Shown here in pieces: positions 8,517 to 16,619 of a DNA stretch of 64,000 nt. Position 1 is the first letter of the stretch. The number at the start of each line of letters is the position of its first letter. Made by a program: the position numbers and the translations under genes. The DNA is from Empedobacter sedimenti (GTDB lineage: Bacteria > Bacteroidota > Bacteroidia > Flavobacteriales > Weeksellaceae): NCBI RefSeq assembly GCF_030005555.1, contig NZ_JASCQG010000002.1:1-64000 (forward strand). Direction: 5' to 3'. A model generated the notes under the pieces. The model searched no databases, had not been told where the DNA came from, and worked only from the letters and a program-made list of their open reading frames with translations.

Positions 8517-9785
8517 TTAATTATAAATCAAATATTTTACTCTAATCTTCTTGAAAGCTTCCAAATCCTTTTGCCAAGTTGCTTTTATTTCTGCTTCTGA
8601 CAAACCTGCTTCTATTTGTTTACGCAATTCACTAGTTCCAGAAAGTTGATCAATCCACAATTTTTTACCATTCATCGTCCAAAAAGGCTGCTTCGTATTG
8701 TTTTTATACGCATTGATTAACCATTTCAAATTGATGGCAGATTGATACGGAACATCCGATAAATCTTCTCCATAACAAACTTCATCTTTAAATTTTGGAC
8801 TTGTTGCACCTGGTTTTGAAGTTGGTGTGTATTGAAAAGGCATATTTTTGAGAAATGGTGAACCATATACCTGAAACTGAATATCCGTTCCACGACCTTC
8901 ATTGACATTTGTTCCTTCAAATAAACATGTACTTGGATACAAATTAATAGCATGTGCATTTGGTAAATTTGGCGATGGTTTTACAGGCAAACTATACTTC
9001 GATTGATGAGTATAATTAGTTAATGGTACAATTTCTAAATCTGCTTTTACACCATTTGCTAACCAACCTTCTCCATTAATCATTAGTGCATATTCGCCAA
9101 TCGTCATTCCATAAACAATCGGAACATTGTGCATTCCAACAAAGGATTTGAACTCATTTTTCATCACAGGTCCATCCACATAATGTCCGTTTGGATTTGG
9201 TCTGTCTAATACAATTACTTTTTTACCATTTTCAGTAGCAGCTTCCAAAACATAATGCAAAGTAGAAATATAAGTGTAAAAACGAACGCCAACATCTTGC
9301 ATATCAAAAACCAAAACATCTACATCTGCAATCTGACTTGCTTTTGGCTTTTTATTATCGCCATAAAGTGAGATAATTGGCAAGTTAGTTTTTGCATCAA
9401 CACCAGATTTTACTTTTGCACCAGCATCTGCATCTCCACGAAAACCATGTTCGGGTGAATAAAGTTTTACAACATTTATCCCATTTGAGATTAATAAATC
9501 AACGGTATGATTTGTGTTTTTGTATTCATAATCAGAAGGATTTTTTCTAAGAATTTTTCTTACGATTCCAGTTTGATTAGAGACAAGGCCAACTTTTTTA
9601 CCTTTTAATTGTGGTAAATATTGCATAACATTTTCTGCACCTAAACCAATAGAAAGTCCATTATCATTATTCAAAAGTTCGGGATTATTTTTAGTTTGAG
9701 AATTTTGCTCAAAAGTTTGTGCAATCGTAAATAAAGGAATGCATAGAAGTAAACCAATTGATGTATATTTGACAAAGTTTTTCAT
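8517..9785 (-). CDS. namZ: exo-beta-N-acetylmuramidase NamZ family (DUF1343)
   Basis: The protein has 422 residues with a signal peptide (MKNFVKYTSIGLLLCIPLFTIA). The DUF1343 domain shows its characteristic blocks: KKVGLVSNQTG (about 64), VKLYSPEHGFRGDADAGAKV (about 107), VLVFDMQDVGVRFYTYIS (about 158) and LDRPNPNGHYVDGPVM (about 196). Characterised members (Bacillus subtilis, Tannerella forsythia) release terminal MurNAc from peptidoglycan fragments. The leader implies periplasmic action. The GH3/beta-lactamase pair at 43.9-46.8 kb belongs to the same kind of cell-wall turnover. Assignment is by family; the exact substrate is inferred. Confidence 0.88.
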   Translation of the reverse strand: MKNFVKYTSIGLLLCIPLFTIAQTFEQNSQTKNNPELLNNDNGLSIGLGAENVMQYLPQLKGKKVGLVSNQTGIVRKILRKNPSDYEYKNTNHTVDLLISNGINVVKLYSPEHGFRGDADAGAKVKSGVDAKTNLPIISLYGDNKKPKASQIADVDVLVFDMQDVGVRFYTYISTLHYVLEAATENGKKVIVLDRPNPNGHYVDGPVMKNEFKSFVGMHNVPIVYGMTIGEYALMINGEGWLANGVKADLEIVPLTNYTHQSKYSLPVKPSPNLPNAHAINLYPSTCLFEGTNVNEGRGTDIQFQVYGSPFLKNMPFQYTPTSKPGATSPKFKDEVCYGEDLSDVPYQSAINLKWLINAYKNNTKQPFWTMNGKKLWIDQLSGTSELRKQIEAGLSEAEIKATWQKDLEAFKKIRVKYLIYN

Positions 9786-9860
9786 ATCGTTTTGAATGAT
9801 TTGAATTCAGGCGAAAAATAAGCCTAAAAATTAGTTTTAATCTTATAAAAATTATAAATA

Positions 9861-11090
9861 TTGAGTTTTTCTTGGTGGTTTTCCAAAAAAATTGCGCTTG
9901 GTAAAAATACGAAAAATAACCTTTCGAGTATCATCATTCGAATTGGTCAAGTTGCAGTAGCATTGGGTTTGATTGTTTCTTTAATCACCATTTCTACTGG
10001 TGTTGGAGCGCGAATTGCAATTAAAGAAAAATTAGCCGATTTCAATGGGCATATTACCATTCGTAATTACAACAGCAATACATCATTAAACTCGGATTCT
10101 ATATCAATTAATCAGAGTTTCTATCCAACATTTAAGGAGATTCCAGAAGTGAAACATGTTCAGGCAATTGCAAACAAAAGTGGTGTAATTAGAACAAAAG
10201 AAAATTTTAGTGGAGTTGTTTTCAAAGGAGTTGGAACTGATTATGATACAGTTCGTTTTGAGAAGTTTTTGGTGAAAGGACATTTTCCAAAAGTGAATAA
10301 AGATTCGATTGTTGACGAAGTTTTATTGTCGCAGAAAATAGCAAATGAGTTAAAATTAGATGTTGATAGTTCGTTTGTGATGTATTTTATACAAGAGGAT
10401 ACAAAACCTATTTATCGACGTTTTACTATTTCTGGATTATATAAGACGGACATCAAAAATTTTGATGATGTTATTATGTTAGGCGATTTAAAGCACGTTC
10501 AGCGTCTTAATCATTGGGATTCTACAACGGTTGGTGGTTTCGAGTTATTTGTAAATGATGTAGAAAATATTGATCCTGTTGCAAAACGAGTTAACGAGGC
10601 AATTCCTTACAATTTAACATCAGAATCTGCAACGGCTTCTTTTGCTCAGATTAATGATTGGATTACAATTTTTGATAAAAATATTATGATTATCGTGTTT
10701 ATTATGCTTTTTGTCGTGGTAATAAACATGGTAATGGTTTTGTTGATATTGATTTTAGAAAGAACTCATTCAATCGGAATTTTAAAAGCATTTGGAGCAA
10801 CAAATTGGCGAATCCGAAAATTATTCATTAATTACGCTTTATTTATTATGTTACCTGGATTAATTGCAGGAAATGTAATTGGACTTGGATTATTATTCAT
10901 TCAAAAATATTTCGGAATTATAAAACTTCCGCCCGAAAATTACTATTTATCAACTGCACCAGTTTATTTAGATTTTGGATCGATTGCATTATTAAACGTT
11001 GGTGCTTTATTAGTTTGCGCAATTGTCTTACTTTTGCCATCGTATATGATTTCTAAAATTACTCCTGCAAAAGCAATTAATTTTAGATAA
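9861..11090 (+). CDS. ABC transporter permease, FtsX/LolE-like
   Basis: The protein has 409 residues. One membrane segment lies near residues 28-48 (VAVALGLIVSLITISTGVG), followed by a periplasmic MacB-type domain to about 270 and three C-terminal membrane segments (IMIIVFIMLFVVVINMVMVL, YALFIMLPGLIAGNVIGLG, LNVGALLVCAIVLLLPSYMI). ILERTHSIGILKAFGAT is the conserved FtsX-family cytoplasmic loop. Members extract lipoproteins (LolC/E) or act as MacB-like exporters. No partner ATPase lies beside it. The start is a TTG because SWWFSKKIALGK matches the usual N-terminus of these proteins. Confidence 0.85.
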   Translation: MSFSWWFSKKIALGKNTKNNLSSIIIRIGQVAVALGLIVSLITISTGVGARIAIKEKLADFNGHITIRNYNSNTSLNSDSISINQSFYPTFKEIPEVKHVQAIANKSGVIRTKENFSGVVFKGVGTDYDTVRFEKFLVKGHFPKVNKDSIVDEVLLSQKIANELKLDVDSSFVMYFIQEDTKPIYRRFTISGLYKTDIKNFDDVIMLGDLKHVQRLNHWDSTTVGGFELFVNDVENIDPVAKRVNEAIPYNLTSESATASFAQINDWITIFDKNIMIIVFIMLFVVVINMVMVLLILILERTHSIGILKAFGATNWRIRKLFINYALFIMLPGLIAGNVIGLGLLFIQKYFGIIKLPPENYYLSTAPVYLDFGSIALLNVGALLVCAIVLLLPSYMISKITPAKAINFR

Positions 11091-11122
11091 AATTTAATCG
11101 TTTAAATTAAAAAATAGAAAAA

Positions 11123-12484
11123 ATGAAATACGCAAATAATATTTTAGAAACGATTGGTAACACACCTTTGGTTAAAATTAATCACATTACAAAAGATTTA
11201 CCATGTACTGTTTTAGCAAAAGTAGAATATTTTAACCCAGGTTCTTCTTGTAAAGATCGTATGGCGCTTAAAATGGTAGAAGATGCTGAAAAAGATGGTC
11301 GTTTAGTTCCTGGTGGTACAATTATCGAAGGAACTTCTGGTAACACAGGAATGGGATTGGCTTTGGCAGCGGTGATCAAAGGTTATAAATTGATTTGTGT
11401 AATTACAGATAAACAATCGAAGGAGAAAATGGATATTTTGCGCGCTGTTGGTGCAAAAGTTGTCGTTTGTCCTACGGATGTTGAGCCAACAGATCCTCGT
11501 TCTTATTATTCAGTTTCGAAACGTTTGGCAGAAGAAACGCCTAACGGTTGGTATGTTAATCAGTACGATAATCCATCAAATGCGCAAGCAAATTATGAGC
11601 AAACTGGACCAGAAATTTGGGAACAAACAGAAGGAAAAATAACACATTTTATTGTTGGTGTTGGAACTGGAGGAACAATTTCTGGAGTTGGAAAATACTT
11701 GAAAGAGAAAAATCCGAACGTAAAAATTTGGGGTGTTGATACATACGGATCAGTTTTCAAAAAATATAAAGAAACAGGAATTTTCGACGAAAATGAAGTG
11801 TATTCTTATGTAACAGAAGGTATTGGTGAAGATATTTTACCAGAAAACGTAGATTTTGATATTATTGATGGATTTACAAAAGTTACTGATAAAGATGCAG
11901 CAGTTTATACACGTCGTTTAGCATTAGAAGAAGGATTGTTTGTAGGTATGTCTTCTGGTTCTGCAATCAAAGGATTGTTACAAATGAAGGACGAATTTGG
12001 TCCTGATGATGTTGTGGTTGTTTTATTTCACGATTCAGGTTCTCGTTACGTTGGAAAAATCTTTAATGATGATTGGATGCGTGACAGAGGTTACTTAGAG
12101 GAAGAAGTAAAAACGGCAGTAGATTTAATAAAAGAACATGTAGATAAACCATTGTTAACAGTTCGTACAGAGGAGTTAGCTTCTCATGCAATTGATCGTA
12201 TGCGTCGTTTCAAAATCTCTCAAATTCCAGTAATGGACATTAACGGATTTGTAGGATCGTTAGATGAATCGGATTTATTTCAGGCGTTTATGGAAGACCG
12301 CAATGTAGCGGACAAACCAGTTCACGAAATCATGGGAAAACCTTTTCCTATCGTAAAAGCGAATACATCTATTGAAGAAGTTTCGAAATTGATTACAAAA
12401 GATAATCAAGCAGTTTTAATCGAATTAGAGAACGGTAAATATCATATCATTACAAAATATGATATTATCAATGCAATTAAATAA
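11123..12484 (+). CDS. cystathionine beta-synthase / cysteine synthase with CBS domains
   Basis: The 453-residue protein has a fold-type-II PLP domain at about 1-325. NTPLV is near the N-terminus, the PLP lysine is in SSCKDR, the substrate loop is EGTSGNTG and the phosphate-binding loop is GVGTGGTISG. Two CBS domains follow (about 335-453; RMRRFKISQIPVM). It joins an activated serine with homocysteine or sulfide. Sequence alone does not settle which, but the tandem CBS tail favours a cystathionine beta-synthase-like enzyme with regulation. It lies between the permease gene and lptB and links functionally to the sulfate operon at 57-63 kb. Confidence 0.9.
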   Translation: MKYANNILETIGNTPLVKINHITKDLPCTVLAKVEYFNPGSSCKDRMALKMVEDAEKDGRLVPGGTIIEGTSGNTGMGLALAAVIKGYKLICVITDKQSKEKMDILRAVGAKVVVCPTDVEPTDPRSYYSVSKRLAEETPNGWYVNQYDNPSNAQANYEQTGPEIWEQTEGKITHFIVGVGTGGTISGVGKYLKEKNPNVKIWGVDTYGSVFKKYKETGIFDENEVYSYVTEGIGEDILPENVDFDIIDGFTKVTDKDAAVYTRRLALEEGLFVGMSSGSAIKGLLQMKDEFGPDDVVVVLFHDSGSRYVGKIFNDDWMRDRGYLEEEVKTAVDLIKEHVDKPLLTVRTEELASHAIDRMRRFKISQIPVMDINGFVGSLDESDLFQAFMEDRNVADKPVHEIMGKPFPIVKANTSIEEVSKLITKDNQAVLIELENGKYHIITKYDIINAIK

Positions 12485-12493
12485 CAAATTTTC

Positions 12494-12501
12494 TATCTTT
12501 G
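12494..12501 (+). promoter_or_regulatory. Bacteroidota -7 box for lptB
   Basis: TATCTTTG matches TAnnTTTG and ends 7 bases before the lptB ATG. Transcription would begin only about four bases upstream of the start codon. Confidence 0.5.
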
Positions 12502-12508
12502 AAGTGAT

Positions 12509-13243
12509 ATGGGAATTGTATTAAAAGGACAAAATTTAGTAAAAGACTATGGTAAAAAACACGTTGTAAAAAATGTGTCTTTTCAGGTAGAACAAGGAGA
12601 AATCATTGGATTGTTAGGACCAAATGGTGCTGGTAAAACAACTTCTTTCTACATGATAGTTGGTTTAGTAAAAGCGACGCAAGGAAAAGTTTTCATGGAT
12701 AAACATGATATTACTGGTGACGCAATGTACAAACGTGCGCAAAAAGGAATTGGTTATTTAGCGCAAGAAGCGTCTATTTTTCGTAAACTTTCTGTTGAAG
12801 ATAATATTAAGTCTGTTTTACAATTCACAAAACATTCTAAGAAAGAACAACAAATGCGCACAGATGCTTTGATAGAAGAGTTTTCTTTAGAGCATGTACG
12901 TACCAATCGTGGAGATTTACTATCGGGAGGTGAGCGTCGTCGTTGCGAAATTGCGCGCTGTTTAGCAACAGAACCTAACTTTATTTTGTTAGATGAGCCT
13001 TTTGCTGGAGTAGACCCAATTGCGGTAGAAGATATTCAGAAGATTGTTCGTTCGCTTAAGGATAAAAACATCGGAATTTTAATTACCGATCACAATGTAT
13101 CGCAAACACTTGCAATTACTGATAAAACCTATATTATGTTCGAAGGTAAAATCTTGAAAGAAGGTTCGCCAGAAGAACTAGCAAATGATGAAGACGTTCG
13201 TCGTGTTTATCTTGGTGAAAATTTTATGTATCAACAGATATAA
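12509..13243 (+). CDS. lptB: LPS export ABC transporter ATP-binding protein LptB
   Basis: This is a 244-residue ABC ATPase with Walker A GPNGAGKTT (about 37-45), Q-loop region YLAQEASIFRKLSVEDNI, signature LSGGERRRCEIARCL (about 136-150), Walker B FILLDEPF and switch histidine ITDHN. The RRR after the signature, the ASIFRKLSVEDN block and the close match to the usual LptB length identify it. It powers LptFG-driven transfer of lipopolysaccharide from the inner membrane to the outer membrane. Its own -7 box lies directly upstream and a terminator follows, so it appears to be transcribed alone. Confidence 0.95.
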   Translation: MGIVLKGQNLVKDYGKKHVVKNVSFQVEQGEIIGLLGPNGAGKTTSFYMIVGLVKATQGKVFMDKHDITGDAMYKRAQKGIGYLAQEASIFRKLSVEDNIKSVLQFTKHSKKEQQMRTDALIEEFSLEHVRTNRGDLLSGGERRRCEIARCLATEPNFILLDEPFAGVDPIAVEDIQKIVRSLKDKNIGILITDHNVSQTLAITDKTYIMFEGKILKEGSPEELANDEDVRRVYLGENFMYQQI

Positions 13244-13262
13244 ATTACAATATAGTATTTTG

Positions 13263-13290
13263 AAAACCACTCAATTTTGAGTGGTTTTTT
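13263..13290 (+). terminator. intrinsic terminator
   Basis: Stem AAAACCACTCAA / TTGAGTGGTTTT followed by T residues, 20 bases after lptB. Confidence 0.9.
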
Positions 13291-13398
13291 AGTTTTTGAA
13301 TGTGATAAATAAAATTAAGATTTCCTTAAATCTGATATTGTTGCAAAATTATAATCATCTTTTATGTATTTTTATTTTAGAAACCTAAAACTTAATTG

Positions 13399-14175
13399 AT
13401 GCAAAAAATAACCTTTTATTTTACTTGCTTTTTCGTTATTTTTTTCTTGAATGCTTGTACACAAGAAGAAGATTCAATTAAAGAACCTAAAAAAATAAAT
13501 ACTCGTGGTGGAGTTGTCTTAACTTTTGATGATGATTATGTTGACGAATGGTTTAATGTAAATATTAAATTGCTACAATATAAATGGAAAGGTACTTTTT
13601 ATGTAACGCATTTTGATAAGCTAACGGATAATCAAATTCAAGAATTGAAATACCTACAAAAGAATGGAAATGAAATTGCTGCACACGGATTAAATCATGT
13701 TAAAACGGTAGATTATATCAAACAAAACGGAGGAGATAATTTTATTCGTCAAGAAATTACACCGATGTTAGATCTGATGAAACAAAAAGGTTTTAATGCA
13801 AAAGATTTTTCTTATCCTTATGGAAATAGAGATGTGGAATCAGATCAATTATTACTGAAATATTTCAAAACAATTCGTGGAACTACTTATGGTAATTCAG
13901 CCCCAAATCTTCAAAATTGTTATTATAAAAAAGAGCCATTAATTTATGGTTTGGGATTAGATAATAGTTACCAGCATTTTAATTTATCCTACTATTTATC
14001 ATTGTTGCAATATGCAAAAGAACATAATAAAGTAGTCATTTTTTATGCACATAAAACTGTTCCTAAAGCAACAAAAGAATATGAAACAGAGTTTAATACT
14101 TTAGAACAAATATGCAAATTTGTTAAAGATAATAACATGAATTTTTATACAGTTTCTGATTTAGAAAAACTATAA
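13399..14175 (+). CDS. polysaccharide deacetylase (NodB/CE4) family lipoprotein
   Basis: The 258-residue protein starts at the ATG at 13399 (the TTG three bases before is less likely). It has a lipoprotein signal peptide ending FFLNAC at the acylated cysteine. NodB-homology motifs are visible: VVLTFDDDYVDEW (motif 1, metal Asp), AAHGLNHVKT (motif 2, H-x3-H metal ligands) and FSYPYGNRD (motif 3). These enzymes remove N- or O-acetyl groups from envelope or extracellular polysaccharides. The true substrate is unknown. The protein is short for the family and has no extra carbohydrate-binding domain. Confidence 0.88.
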   Translation: MQKITFYFTCFFVIFFLNACTQEEDSIKEPKKINTRGGVVLTFDDDYVDEWFNVNIKLLQYKWKGTFYVTHFDKLTDNQIQELKYLQKNGNEIAAHGLNHVKTVDYIKQNGGDNFIRQEITPMLDLMKQKGFNAKDFSYPYGNRDVESDQLLLKYFKTIRGTTYGNSAPNLQNCYYKKEPLIYGLGLDNSYQHFNLSYYLSLLQYAKEHNKVVIFYAHKTVPKATKEYETEFNTLEQICKFVKDNNMNFYTVSDLEKL

Positions 14176-14194
14176 AAAAGCTATACTTTAGATG

Positions 14195-14434
14195 TTATTC
14201 AACAAATAGTATAGTTCCTTTTTGGTCAATAGTATCTTTAAAATATAAGTAAACATCTTGTATATCAAACCGTCTAAAATTAATTATGCTTGATATATTT
14301 TGATCCGGAATTTGATAACTCATCTCAAAATTTAACATACTCCCAAAACCAGAAGATTCTATTTTATCGACTAATATTCCTAAATTTTCTAATCGCTCAA
14401 TTAAGCGATTAATTTCCAAATCATTATGTTTCAT
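14195..14434 (-). CDS. small hypothetical protein
   Basis: This 79-residue protein (MKHNDLEINRLIERLENLGI at the start) has a short N-terminal helix and then predicted strands (ISSIINFRRFDIQDVYLYFK). There is no signal peptide, membrane segment or recognised family. It is plausible because it fills a gap of about 380 bases on its own strand and begins with an ATG. Its stop, however, lies inside a stem-loop (arms CTATACT / AGTATAG) that also serves the deacetylase gene. Moderate confidence that it is expressed. Confidence 0.5.
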   Translation of the reverse strand: MKHNDLEINRLIERLENLGILVDKIESSGFGSMLNFEMSYQIPDQNISSIINFRRFDIQDVYLYFKDTIDQKGTILFVE

Positions 14435-14552
14435 CTTGCCTAAGACTGAGTATTAAAGCGGTTTCAAAGCTAAAACATAATTTTTTAAAAATATATTTTG
14501 TAGGTTAGAAATCTCATTATAATTATTAGAGAACAAATTTTATACATTAACT

Positions 14553-14927
14553 ATGAAGTATTTAACGTTTATCTTTCTTCTATTTCAAATGCAAATTTTT
14601 GCACAAACTTCTTCAAAGTGCGAAGTACTTGCTGCAAATGCATTATATAATTCTACTTATGTCAAGAATTTAACGAAAGATTGGAACAAATTGATCAAAG
14701 AAAATGGAGGAACTCATTATGGATTACAAGTTGTAGATACCGATGATCATATTTACAGATTTGTTTTAGTGCAACATTATCCAGATCGCGATTATAATGC
14801 CAATTGGTTTACGATTAGTACTATTAATAAAATTGCTTTTGAAGAAAGTATGGTTGATCCCGAATACAATAAGTTTTTTAATATTAATGAAGTAGATTTT
14901 AAGAAATTGAAGAAATGTAGAAAATAA
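14553..14927 (+). CDS. small secreted hypothetical protein
   Basis: The 124-residue protein has a signal peptide ending FQMQIFA before QTSSKCE. The mature chain of ~106 residues has two cysteines, one near each end (SSKCEVLAAN and KKLKKCRK), that could form a disulfide. A central region (HYGLQVVDTDDHIYRFVLVQ) suggests an alpha/beta fold. No family was recognised. It is followed by a bidirectional terminator, so it appears to be a single-gene unit. Confidence 0.65.
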   Translation: MKYLTFIFLLFQMQIFAQTSSKCEVLAANALYNSTYVKNLTKDWNKLIKENGGTHYGLQVVDTDDHIYRFVLVQHYPDRDYNANWFTISTINKIAFEESMVDPEYNKFFNINEVDFKKLKKCRK

Positions 14928-14930
14928 AAA

Positions 14931-14960
14931 AAGCTGAAAATCAATCCTGATTTTCAGCTT
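14931..14960. terminator. bidirectional intrinsic terminator
   Basis: Perfect 13-base arms (AAGCTGAAAATCA and complement) with a four-base loop lie between convergent genes; A and T runs flank both sides. Confidence 0.9.
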
Positions 14961-14967
14961 CAAAAAA

Positions 14968-15102
14968 TTACTTTTTAGCTTTTTTGGTTGGTTTTTCTTC
15001 AACTACTTCATCCTCGTAATAATACTTATTTCTCGGACGCCTTACACCATAAGAGCCATTTACAATTTTTCCTCTTTTCGATTTTTTATCTCCTTTTCCC
15101 AT
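14968..15102 (-). CDS. 30S ribosomal protein THX
   Basis: A 44-residue protein starts MGKGDKKSKRGKIVNGSYGV and continues with RRPRNKYYY and an acidic-then-Lys-rich tail. The GKGDKKSKRGKI-NGSYG core is the signature of the small ribosomal protein THX found in Bacteroidota and Thermus. It sits in the head of the 30S subunit. Members are often missed because of size. The ATG at 15102 is the only start, and the gene ends just before a two-way terminator. Confidence 0.9.
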   Translation of the reverse strand: MGKGDKKSKRGKIVNGSYGVRRPRNKYYYEDEVVEEKPTKKAKK

Positions 15103-15178
15103 TAATAAATGTTTTAAAATTAATAAATTCGATTACTTTCTTTCCAAGTTAACGAATTCAATTTAGTTGGACAAAAGA

Positions 15179-15210
15179 TTGACAATTCTTTATGATTTCA
15201 ATTAACTTTG
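15179..15210 (+). promoter_or_regulatory. Bacteroidota-type promoter for the sbcDC operon
   Basis: TTG at 15179-15181 (-33) and TAACTTTG at 15203-15210 (-7) are 21 bases apart, within the normal range. The predicted start of transcription is about 40 bases before the small gene at 15255. Confidence 0.6.
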
Positions 15211-15254
15211 CGACATTGTTTGACGCGGATATAGAATATTTTTAAACAGAGAAA

Positions 15255-15410
15255 ATGAGTAGAAATACAGATGCAAATAAAAAAGCTGTAAAAGCTAAAA
15301 AAGCGCAAAAAAGAAAAAAAGTGAAAGATGCTGAAGCTGAGCGTAAAGCTAGGTTAAAAGCGATTAATAAACAGTTTAACGAAAAGGATAAACAAAATTT
15401 GGAAGAATAA
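15255..15410 (+). CDS. small Lys-rich basic protein upstream of sbcD
   Basis: A 51-residue protein (MSRNTDANKKAVKAKKAQKR at the start) is composed mainly of Lys, Ala, Arg and Glu and is probably one long helix. It ends just before sbcD, whose ATG lies 3 bases after this stop. The two are therefore translationally close and share the upstream promoter. The function is unknown. Its charge suggests RNA, ribosome or DNA binding, but this is inference. Confidence 0.7.
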   Translation: MSRNTDANKKAVKAKKAQKRKKVKDAEAERKARLKAINKQFNEKDKQNLEE

Positions 15411-15413
15411 ATA

Positions 15414-16619
15414 ATGAAAATTCTACATACAGCCGATTGGCATTTGGGTAAAAAATTAGATAGTTTTTCTCGATTAGAAGAACAAATTTTAGTGATGAAT
15501 GAAATTGTCGAGATAGCAGAACAAGAACAGGTTGATTTAGTTCTTGTTGCGGGCGACTTATTTGATAATTTTAATCCAAGTGTAGAAGCTGTAGAGTTAT
15601 TTTACAAAACATTAAAAAGACTTTCGAATAACGGAAAACGTCCTGTTGTAGCGATTTCTGGTAATCACGATTCGCCAAGTTTGATTGATGCTCCAGATCC
15701 GTTGGCACGCGAATGTGGAATTATTTTGATTGGATATCCAAATGCAAAAATTCAGGAATTTGAATTGAATGATTTCAAAATTTCGAAATCAACAGAAGGA
15801 ATGATTGAATTGAAATTAAATTCTTTAGATTTCCCAATCCGAATTCTTCATACGCCTTATGCAAACGAAATCCGTTTGAAACAATATTTTGGAGAGAATA
15901 AAGAAGAAGCTTTGAATGAAGTTTTAGCGACAAATTGGAAAAATATTTCGGACGAATATTGTGATGCAAATGGTGTTAATTTGTTGATGGCGCATTTGTA
16001 TATGAACCAAAAAGGTGCTGAAATTTTAGAAGAACCAGAAGGTGAAAAACCAATTAAAATTGGAAATGCAGATATGATTTTTTCTGAAGCTATTCCGCCT
16101 CAAATTCAATATACAGCTCTTGGACATTTGCATGGTTTCAAGAATATAGGAACAGAAGAAAAACCTGTTGTGTACAGTTCTTCTCCTTTGTGTTATAGCT
16201 TTTCCGAAGCTGGTCAAACTAAATATGTTTCGATAATAGAAGCTGAACCAAATCAAACTATTTCTTATCATAAAATAGAATTAAAGAACGGAAAACCGCT
16301 TGTTCGCAAAACTTTTGATGATATAAATCTAGCTGTAGCATGGTTGAATGAAAATCAAAATGCGTTGGTAGAATTGACTTTAGAAAGTGATTCTTTTTTG
16401 AAAGCTGATGAACGAAAATTGATTTATCAATCTCATTCAGGAATTATCCATTTGATTCCGAAAGTTAAAAATCAAGCAATTGAAACGGTTGAATATAAGT
16501 TTGCAGATCAAACAAAAGATATGAAAGAATTGTTTACAGATTATTTCAAATCGAAGAATGGAAATCAAGAACCAAATGACGAAATAAAGGATTTGTTTAA
16601 CGAAATTTTGAATTCATAA
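15414..16619 (+). CDS. sbcD: DNA double-strand nuclease subunit SbcD
   Basis: The 401-residue protein has the calcineurin-like phosphoesterase motifs of Mre11/SbcD: HTADWHLGK (residues 5-13), VAGDLFDN (about 45), SGNHDSP (about 82) and later AHLYM and TALGHLHG carrying the metal-binding histidines. With SbcC it forms the complex that cleaves hairpins and processes DNA ends. The sbcC ATG overlaps the sbcD stop (TAATG), so synthesis is coupled. Confidence 0.96.
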   Translation: MKILHTADWHLGKKLDSFSRLEEQILVMNEIVEIAEQEQVDLVLVAGDLFDNFNPSVEAVELFYKTLKRLSNNGKRPVVAISGNHDSPSLIDAPDPLARECGIILIGYPNAKIQEFELNDFKISKSTEGMIELKLNSLDFPIRILHTPYANEIRLKQYFGENKEEALNEVLATNWKNISDEYCDANGVNLLMAHLYMNQKGAEILEEPEGEKPIKIGNADMIFSEAIPPQIQYTALGHLHGFKNIGTEEKPVVYSSSPLCYSFSEAGQTKYVSIIEAEPNQTISYHKIELKNGKPLVRKTFDDINLAVAWLNENQNALVELTLESDSFLKADERKLIYQSHSGIIHLIPKVKNQAIETVEYKFADQTKDMKELFTDYFKSKNGNQEPNDEIKDLFNEILNS

